Shown here piece by piece: positions 31,801 to 36,481 of a DNA stretch of 36,481 bases. A model generated the notes under the pieces. That model saw only the letters and a list, made by a program, of their open reading frames with translations. It was not told the origin of the DNA and did no database searches. Each line of letters starts with the position of its first letter. Within the stretch, counting starts at the first letter, position 1. This DNA comes from Spirochaetales bacterium (GTDB lineage: Bacteria > Spirochaetota > Spirochaetia > Treponematales > Treponemataceae), in assembly GCA_003245785.1 (NCBI GenBank), contig QKCE01000279.1, forward strand, positions 1 through 36,481, read 5' to 3'. The position numbers and the translations under genes are program-made.

Positions 31801-31978
31801 CGAGGGCTTTTGCCTGCTGTACGCCGTCTTGGCGATCTTCCTTTTCTCGCTCCTTTTCGTTCCGTTCTCGGAAGCCGCGTCGGCCCGGGCGAGGCTCGCG
31901 GAAAGGACGAGGTCCGCGGTTCTGTCCGCGAACGAACTGGCTAACGGGGAGGTCGTAAACCGCCATGACGTTCACTGA
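31772..31978 (+). CDS. Short minor pseudopilin (GspI-like) with Tyr at position 5
   Basis: This 68-residue protein overlaps the end of gspG by 29 bases in another frame. GGGAGG precedes two adjacent ATGs (31772, 31775); either could serve. After a leader ending SEG comes FCLLYAVLAIFLFSLLFVPFSEAASARARLAERTRSAVLSANELANGEVV. This resembles the N-terminal helix of GspI (FTLLEVLVALAIF... with A.N.L near its end). The usual Glu5 of the mature protein is Tyr. GspI is normally about 120 residues, so the C-terminal globular part is absent. It may be a minimal tip subunit. It overlaps the following gene by 14 bases, so translation appears coupled throughout. Confidence 0.72.
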   Translation: MMRTSLRGNSEGFCLLYAVLAIFLFSLLFVPFSEAASARARLAERTRSAVLSANELANGEVVNRHDVH

Positions 31979-32303
31979 GCTTGGCGCCGCCGTCCTGATA
32001 CTCGCGCTCTTTTTCGCGGGCCTCTCGTCCGCGGCGGCCCCGGCGGCGAGACTGTACGCAGGATCGTGCCGTTCGCTCCGCGAGGCAAGGGAGCTTTCCT
32101 TCGTGATCGAGAGCTTTCGCGCGGAGTGCCGGTCCGGGGATGCCGATTTCGCGGAATGGAAGCGCGCCGTATCCGTCGTCGACGGGGTGAAGGGGATCGA
32201 AATCTCCGCTTTGGAAACCGGCGACGGCACGGGGGCGTGGCGGCTCTCCTGCGAGGCTTACGGCGTTCCGCTGGAAGTGTTGGCCGCGGGAGCCTGCGAA
32301 TGA
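31965..32303 (+). CDS. Minor pseudopilin-like protein without a cleavable leader (GspJ/K-like)
   Basis: This 112-residue protein begins MTFTELGAAVLILALFFAGLSSAAAPAARLYAGSC. The hydrophobic helix looks like a type IV pilin stem, and Glu lies at position 5 counting from Met. However, no Gly-ending leader precedes it: the frame is closed by a TAA three codons upstream of the ATG. So prepilin peptidase could not process it in the normal way. The rest (SLREARELSFVIESFRAECRSGDADFAEWKRAV, GIEISALETGDGTGAWRLSCEAYGVPLEVL) resembles the small globular domain of GspJ or GspH. Location between GspI-like and platform genes fits GspJ. Assignment is tentative. Its stop overlaps the next start (ATGA). Confidence 0.65.
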   Translation: MTFTELGAAVLILALFFAGLSSAAAPAARLYAGSCRSLREARELSFVIESFRAECRSGDADFAEWKRAVSVVDGVKGIEISALETGDGTGAWRLSCEAYGVPLEVLAAGACE

Positions 32304-33604
32304 AAGGATACGCGATACCCCGCGGTGATTTCGAAAGCTACTTTCTCAGGGCCGAACCGGGAACTCCCCCGAGGGGAAAGGCTTTCCGCGGGTGGGTCCG
32401 GTCGGAACTGGAAAAGCTGCATCCGGGCTTCGGGGAGTCCCACGCGGCGGACGTCAAGAAATTGCGCGTGCCGGGCGGGTCATGGTATCTCGCCACCGTG
32501 ATGAGGCAAGAGGTCCTGGCGGAACACCGGGCGTTGGCCCGTCGCGCGCCTCTCGTCGCGGCGGAATGGTACGTCCTGGACGCGGAGGGCGCGCCGACGC
32601 TCCCGACGGGCGAAAGTCACGGACCTAAAAGGGCTTCGCGGCTCGGTCCCTCGTTCGCGAAGCGTCCCGGACGCGCGGCCGCATACGTTTCCCTCGCCGC
32701 GCTTCTTTTCGCGGCCTGCGCTCTCGCCCTGCCGCGCCCCGGGCGCGCGACGGCCGGTTCCCCGGTCTCTCCTTCCGGGGTCGTGATCGAGACGGAACGC
32801 GCGCCCCCTCTCCCCGACGCCGCGGACCTATTTGCCCTGATCGCCTCCCGCATCGCTGACACGGGCGCGACGGTATCGGACATGGAGGTTTCGTCTCGGG
32901 AGAGCCCTCCCGTGAGGATTTCCGTCGGCGGGAAGGGCCCCTCCGCCGTCATGGCTTCCCTGGAGGGCGCGGTTCCCCTGGACGCGGGTTCGTTCGGTCC
33001 GGTCTCTTTTTCGGGGAACGTCCCGCGGTATTCCCTGTCCTACGGATTCTCCGGGAACGGGATATCCCCTCCGACGGAGGGCGTGGCCCCCTCGTCGGCC
33101 CTTGCGTTCTTGTCGCGGGCCGCGGAATCGCTAACCGCTTCCGGGGGGACCCTCGAAGCCGCGCGGCTCGGTGGAGACGACGGGGATCGGGCTCTCTTTA
33201 TCGAAGCCGCCGCGCCCCTTAGTCGCTCGGGTTCGGTACTGCTCGGGTTAACCGAAACGGCCAAAGCCTCCGGACTGGTCGTCGTTTCGGCCTTCGCGGA
33301 GGCCGGGGGGCAGGATGGCGTCCTGAGACTCAGGTTGAGCCTTCGGACGGCGTTGACCATTGGCGGAAACCCCGAGGAAGGCGCGGATTCCGGCGACTTC
33401 GGTCCCATCGAGGCCCGCTATGCCGACGTACCGCGGGCTTTCGGGTTTTTCGCCGCCGCTCCATCGTCGCAAACCACTTTACCAGGGAAAGGTACCGGGC
33501 CGGAAAGCGGATGGGCTGCCATCGGCACGATCGTCGACGCCCGGGGAAGGCGGGTCGTCTATTACAGGGATTCGGGAGGAAAGATCCATGAAATCGAAAA
33601 TTGA
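32300..33604 (+). CDS. One-TM secretion-platform protein of unknown family (possible GspL/M or PilNOP-type fusion)
   Basis: This 434-residue protein is not recognised by a clear family motif. Residues 1-125 are soluble and cytoplasmic, with no actin-like GspL signature. A single helix at about 126-145 (AAAYVSLAALLFAACALALP) anchors it. The periplasmic part has two similar alpha/beta stretches: about 176-250 (LFALIASRIADTGATVSDMEVSS...VRISVGGKGPSAVMASLEGAV) and 267-352 (LAFLSRAAESLTASGGTLEAARLG...LFIEAAAPLSRSGSVLLGLTETAKASGLVVVSAF). Both follow the ferredoxin-like layout of GspL/GspM or PilN/PilO periplasmic domains. The tail WAAIGTIVDARGRRVVYYRDSGGKIHEIEN resembles the strand-rich end of PilP/GspC. 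It could replace several platform proteins at once (inference). Overlaps its neighbours at both ends. Confidence 0.6.
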   Translation: MKGYAIPRGDFESYFLRAEPGTPPRGKAFRGWVRSELEKLHPGFGESHAADVKKLRVPGGSWYLATVMRQEVLAEHRALARRAPLVAAEWYVLDAEGAPTLPTGESHGPKRASRLGPSFAKRPGRAAAYVSLAALLFAACALALPRPGRATAGSPVSPSGVVIETERAPPLPDAADLFALIASRIADTGATVSDMEVSSRESPPVRISVGGKGPSAVMASLEGAVPLDAGSFGPVSFSGNVPRYSLSYGFSGNGISPPTEGVAPSSALAFLSRAAESLTASGGTLEAARLGGDDGDRALFIEAAAPLSRSGSVLLGLTETAKASGLVVVSAFAEAGGQDGVLRLRLSLRTALTIGGNPEEGADSGDFGPIEARYADVPRAFGFFAAAPSSQTTLPGKGTGPESGWAAIGTIVDARGRRVVYYRDSGGKIHEIEN

Positions 33605-34187
33605 ATCGGCGTTACCATACGCGCCCCTGGCGCTCTTGGCGCTCCTGGCTTCCTGCTCGACCTTCGGGTTTTCCCCGGGCAGGTTCGACGTGCGCGGCAT
33701 GGTGTACGACTTCGAAAACCGCCCGGTCGCGAAATACGAGGTTTCCCTCGACGGGAAGGCCAAGGCGGTTACCGACGTGACGGGCCGTTACGTCCTGCCA
33801 TTGGTCTCCCCGGGGCGTTACCGGCTCACCGGGGAGGGCAAGTGTTTCGAGCGTTACGAGGCCCCGGCGGAAATCCTTTCCGGAAACGACGTCCAGTACC
33901 TTCGGGTCGTCTCGGCGGAGGAACTGCTCGAGCTTGCCGACGGGGCGCTTTCTCGGGGCGACCTTGACCGGGCTGCCGAATACGTATCCCGGGCGGAAAA
34001 AACCGGAAGCGAGTCCCCCCTCATTCCCTTTTATTCCGCGGTGACGCTCTTTCGGAAGGGAAAGCCCGGGGATGCCCTCGCCGTTCTCGAATCGTTAGCG
34101 GCGAAGGGTTTCGACGATCCCTGGGTGGAGGCGATGGCGGGTGACATGAGGGCCCTCGCGCAGGGGGAAAACGATGTCGATGAATGA
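33588..34187 (+). CDS. Lipoprotein with carboxypeptidase-regulatory-like and TPR-like parts
   Basis: This 199-residue lipoprotein overlaps the platform gene by 17 bases; GGGAGGAAAG precedes its ATG. The leader APLALLALLASC has a standard lipobox with Cys23. Residues 33-97 fit a carboxypeptidase-regulatory-like Ig fold: FDVRGMVYDFENRPVAKYEVSLDGKAKAVTDVTGRYVLPLVSPGRYRLTGEGK. Residues 108-190 are helical repeats (LLELADGALSRGDLDRAAEYVSRAEKTG, YSAVTLFRKGKPGDALAVLESLAAKG) of the TPR type. The TPR half recalls pilotin or assembly lipoproteins of secretin systems, so it might help place the GspD channel. That role is inference from position and architecture only. Confidence 0.75.
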   Translation: MKSKIESALPYAPLALLALLASCSTFGFSPGRFDVRGMVYDFENRPVAKYEVSLDGKAKAVTDVTGRYVLPLVSPGRYRLTGEGKCFERYEAPAEILSGNDVQYLRVVSAEELLELADGALSRGDLDRAAEYVSRAEKTGSESPLIPFYSAVTLFRKGKPGDALAVLESLAAKGFDDPWVEAMAGDMRALAQGENDVDE

Positions 34188-34644
34188 TCGCCCCGTCGCC
34201 GCGGCGGCTTTTTTGCTTTCGCTCGCCGTCGGGCTTCTCGCGTCATGCGACCTTCAGCCGGATTCTTTTCCGCCCTTCGTTCTGGGGAAACCCGAATGCG
34301 TGATCGGCGAGCGGCCCGGCTATTACCTCGTCGCGGGCATCGAATTCGAATTCGCGAACACCTCGGGAAAATCGATCCGCTCCCTCTCGGTATCGGCCAT
34401 GGTATACGACCGGGAGACGGAGTCGAATCCTTTCGTCGGGTCGAACCGGATCGAGGGCCTGTTCGCGGGGGACATCCCCGGCAAGTCAAAGATCGACGCG
34501 GCGATACCCCTCGATTCCTATATATACGTCGCGCCGAGCGAGCCGTACATCGTCGACTTTTTTTACGTCTCGGCGATCGAGTATTCCGACGGCACGAGCT
34601 GGGCTGACCCGAACGGCGCCTATTGCACCGGGAGCGAGCCATGA
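34174..34644 (+). CDS. Lipoprotein of unknown function in the secretion operon
   Basis: This 156-residue lipoprotein overlaps the previous gene by 14 bases. Its leader VAAAAFLLSLAVGLLASC carries a clear lipobox with Cys25, followed by Asp. The mature part is a single beta-rich domain: GYYLVAGIEFEFANTSGKSIRSLSVSAMVYDRETESNPFVGSNRIEGLF, IPLDSYIYVAPSEPYIVDFFYVSAIEYSDGTSW. The 'IEFEFANTSGKSIRSLSVSAMVYD' stretch looks like the Ig-like sandwich of proteins that describe 'nonlinear' tissue or envelope contacts, but no named family is claimed. Its TGA overlaps the clostripain ATG. It may be an accessory or cargo of the system. Confidence 0.75.
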   Translation: MSMNDRPVAAAAFLLSLAVGLLASCDLQPDSFPPFVLGKPECVIGERPGYYLVAGIEFEFANTSGKSIRSLSVSAMVYDRETESNPFVGSNRIEGLFAGDIPGKSKIDAAIPLDSYIYVAPSEPYIVDFFYVSAIEYSDGTSWADPNGAYCTGSEP

Positions 34645-36221
34645 TCGGGAGGGATAAAAACAAGCGCATCGCCATTTTCGCCCTACGCGCGGCCGCCTGC
34701 GCGCTTCCCCTTTTGGCGCTTCCCTGTTCCTGCCTGCAAGGGATTCCCGCCGCGGGGATTCTCGAGATTACCGAAGGCATCTACAGCCTCACGGTAAACG
34801 ACGGGGTGAACGGGACGGTAACCGTCGAGCCGGAAAAGGAGCTCTACGCGGAAAACGAGACGGTTCGCCTTACGGCCGCGCCCGCGGCGGGATACGTGTT
34901 CTGCGGCTGGAACGGCGACGTCGATGACGGGGAGTCGGCGGCCATGGAGATCGTGATGAACGGGAACAAGTCCGTCGGCGCGGACTTTTCCGCCCGCGGA
35001 TGGACGCATCTCGTGTATATGGCGGCGGATAACGATCTCGACGACGAGGCCCTGAACGACCTGAACGAAATGGAAGCCGCCGATACCGGCGGGAAGGCAA
35101 TGACGATACTCGCGCTGGTTGACCGCAAGGCGGGAAACGGCGACTGGCCGGACACTCGCCTGTACGAGATCGCCCATGATCCCGGCGGGAACTCGGCCTC
35201 CATCGTATCGTCGAGGCTCGCCTCGCCGGAGCTTGGCCTTTCGGCCGACGTCCCGGGCGAGCTCGATCTTTCCGATCCCGTCACCCTGGAACGCTTCATC
35301 GCCTACGCGGTCCGCGCGTATCCCGCCGCGCGGTATTCCCTGACGGTCTGGGGCCACGGTACGGGCTGGCGCGGCGACGGCGATGCCTCGACCGACGGCT
35401 CAATCCCGATGAAGGCGGTCGCCGTCGACGAAACCTCGGGGTCCTACATGACGATCGCCCTCCTCGGGGAAGCCCTACGAGACCGCGGCATAAGCGTCAT
35501 CGGCTTCGATACCTGTTTCGGGGCGCTCCTCGAAGTCGCCTACGAGCTGCGGGACGCGGGCGAATACCTGGTGGGTTCCGAGGGACCGACGAAAGATTCC
35601 GGCTGGGATTACGCGACGCTCTTTTCTTCGGTCGACGGCTCGACGACCGCCACTTCGCTTGCCGACGCCGTGGCGGATCAGTTCAAGGCCGGGTACGCCG
35701 GGACCGCCAACGCGACGGTCTCCGTGATTCGCCTCGCGGAAATGGGGGCCTTGCAGGCGGACTTCGACTCATGGGCGACCGCGCTCGCCATGCGGATCGA
35801 TGCCGCCGAAAAGAGAGATGCCCTGAGATCGGCCCTTTTCGATTCGTCCCGAATCGACGCGTTCTGGTATCCCGGAACTTCGAGCGACTACTACGTGGAC
35901 GTATCAAGCCTCGTATCCCTCGCAAACGAAACCATCGACGACGACGGCCTGATCGCGGCGTCGGCGGAACTCCTCGAGACCCTGGACGGGGCCGTTCCCC
36001 GGACCTGGTCGGACGAATACGCGGAATCGGCCCGGCAAATCGGGGTGTTCCTGATCGGCGTAAACGATTCCAAGGTGCCGGCCTCGACCCACAGCCCCGC
36101 GTATACCCAAGGGAGCGGGGCGGACTGCGGCGCCTTCGTGAACGATACCGGGGGCTGGGTGCCGAACGCCGATCCGGACGCGGTAAGCGCGCTCAACAGG
36201 ATTTTTTACTCCGTATTCTGA
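34641..36221 (+). CDS. Clostripain-family (C11) cysteine protease with an N-terminal InlB-repeat-like domain
   Basis: This 526-residue exported protein starts at the ATG overlapping the previous stop, with GGGAG upstream. The leader IAIFALRAAACALPLLALPCSC may be a lipobox or a plain signal peptide. Residues 45-118 look like one divergent InlB B-repeat (SLTVNDGVNGTVTVEPEKELYAENETVRLTAAPAAGYVFCGWNGDVDDGESAAMEIVMNGNKSVGADF), a surface or binding module. The catalytic domain follows: WTHLVYMAADNDLDDEALNDLNEME, His239 in LTVWGHGTGW and Cys292 in VIGFDTCFGALLEVAYEL, the C11 dyad. Clostripain-type enzymes cleave after Arg or Lys. Its place at the end of the secretion operon makes it a likely exported substrate. 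Confidence 0.9.
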   Translation: MIGRDKNKRIAIFALRAAACALPLLALPCSCLQGIPAAGILEITEGIYSLTVNDGVNGTVTVEPEKELYAENETVRLTAAPAAGYVFCGWNGDVDDGESAAMEIVMNGNKSVGADFSARGWTHLVYMAADNDLDDEALNDLNEMEAADTGGKAMTILALVDRKAGNGDWPDTRLYEIAHDPGGNSASIVSSRLASPELGLSADVPGELDLSDPVTLERFIAYAVRAYPAARYSLTVWGHGTGWRGDGDASTDGSIPMKAVAVDETSGSYMTIALLGEALRDRGISVIGFDTCFGALLEVAYELRDAGEYLVGSEGPTKDSGWDYATLFSSVDGSTTATSLADAVADQFKAGYAGTANATVSVIRLAEMGALQADFDSWATALAMRIDAAEKRDALRSALFDSSRIDAFWYPGTSSDYYVDVSSLVSLANETIDDDGLIAASAELLETLDGAVPRTWSDEYAESARQIGVFLIGVNDSKVPASTHSPAYTQGSGADCGAFVNDTGGWVPNADPDAVSALNRIFYSVF

Positions 36222-36242
36222 TCAAATAAAAGGAATAATAAA

Positions 36243-36481
36243 ATGAATAAAAGAGCATGGTTCGTGGCATTTAAGGTCGTGGCGCTCGCGTCATTCATTC
36301 GCGCGGTTCCGGCTTTCGCGGGGGGATTGGAAACGGTCCTGAGTTACGACTTCGGGAATGGCCGCGCCGTTATGCTCCCCTGCGAAGGAACGGTCGAGCT
36401 CCGCGGGCCCGGAATCAGGCTCGAATTGGCGAATGGCTCCTCGATCGAATGCGCGAAGAGCCAGCCGGTATGGATAATCGG
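36243..36481 (+). CDS. Exported protein, N-terminal part (cut by the window edge)
   Basis: An open frame not in the ORF track starts at ATG 36243, after AAAAGGAATAATAAA, 21 bases beyond the clostripain stop. It stays open to the window end (79 full codons). The first residues, MNKRAWFVAFKVVALASFIRAVPAFAGG, form a signal peptide with cleavage after AFA. The visible mature part reads LETVLSYDFGNGRAVMLPCEGTVELRGPGIRLELANGSSIECAKSQPVW, beta-rich with two Cys residues. No family is recognised. It probably continues the secretion operon and may be another cargo. Confidence 0.75.
   Translation, partial: MNKRAWFVAFKVVALASFIRAVPAFAGGLETVLSYDFGNGRAVMLPCEGTVELRGPGIRLELANGSSIECAKSQPVWII

Noticed and set aside
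1-36481. tRNA, rRNA, insertion sequences, prophage or toxin-antitoxin genes
   Set aside because: I looked for cloverleaf ends, transposase motifs, terminal inverted repeats and small paired genes and saw none that could be supported.

Overview
The window is GC-rich and densely packed, with many stop/start overlaps (ATGA, TGATG, TTGA). Gene content points to a diderm bacterium: a type II secretion secretin, a POTRA/beta-barrel outer-membrane protein, several lipoproteins and a periplasmic sugar-binding protein. The relaxed lipoboxes, the 'AGKK'-type start of the mature sugar-binding protein and the overall gene mix suggest a free-living or gut-associated, high-GC Spirochaetota member. That assignment is inference; no rRNA or other phylogenetic marker except the C-terminal part of ProS is present. 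I saw no tRNA, rRNA, CRISPR array, insertion sequence or phage gene.

Layout. 1-2504: 3' end of proS, a secreted protein of unknown function, and a 61-aa DUF2007-like protein whose stop codon abuts the stop of the opposing gene. 2505-3805 (minus): a two-gene operon of an unrecognised 181-aa protein and a membrane-anchored LuxR-type regulator. A 16-bp orphan terminator hairpin lies upstream. 4155-10251: a carbohydrate operon with an (alpha/alpha)6-type glycosidase, a GH43 enzyme, two sugar ABC permeases and a binding protein; the ATPase is not encoded here. 10302-11663 (minus): a one-POTRA Omp85-like protein. 11776-14377: an orphan aconitase-type dehydratase pair (leuC/leuD-like) followed by an Asp/Glu racemase. 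14364-15513 (minus): a FlaR-like P-loop kinase and an isochorismatase-type hydrolase. 15723-18434: an ABC-2 exporter with one ATPase and two permeases.

18604-23447: assorted housekeeping or signalling genes: a tandem HD-domain protein, an SRPBCC protein, a stand-alone FliG C-terminal-like mini-protein, an MBL-fold hydrolase, a VOC protein, a YhhN protein and a J-domain protein with a BamD-like tail. 23764-26752: a trypsin-like protease fused to a putative beta-barrel, plus two secreted partners. This operon sits behind a structured 5' leader and ends in a strong terminator.

26975-36221 plus the cut-off gene at the edge: a compact type II secretion-like operon. It encodes secretin, ATPase, inner-membrane GspF, major pseudopilin GspG, two reduced minor pseudopilins and an unusual one-TM platform protein. 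These are followed by two lipoproteins and a clostripain-family protease that is a plausible cargo. GspC, a canonical actin-like GspL, GspM, GspH and a prepilin peptidase are missing from the window. This reduced secretion system is the most interesting item in the window.
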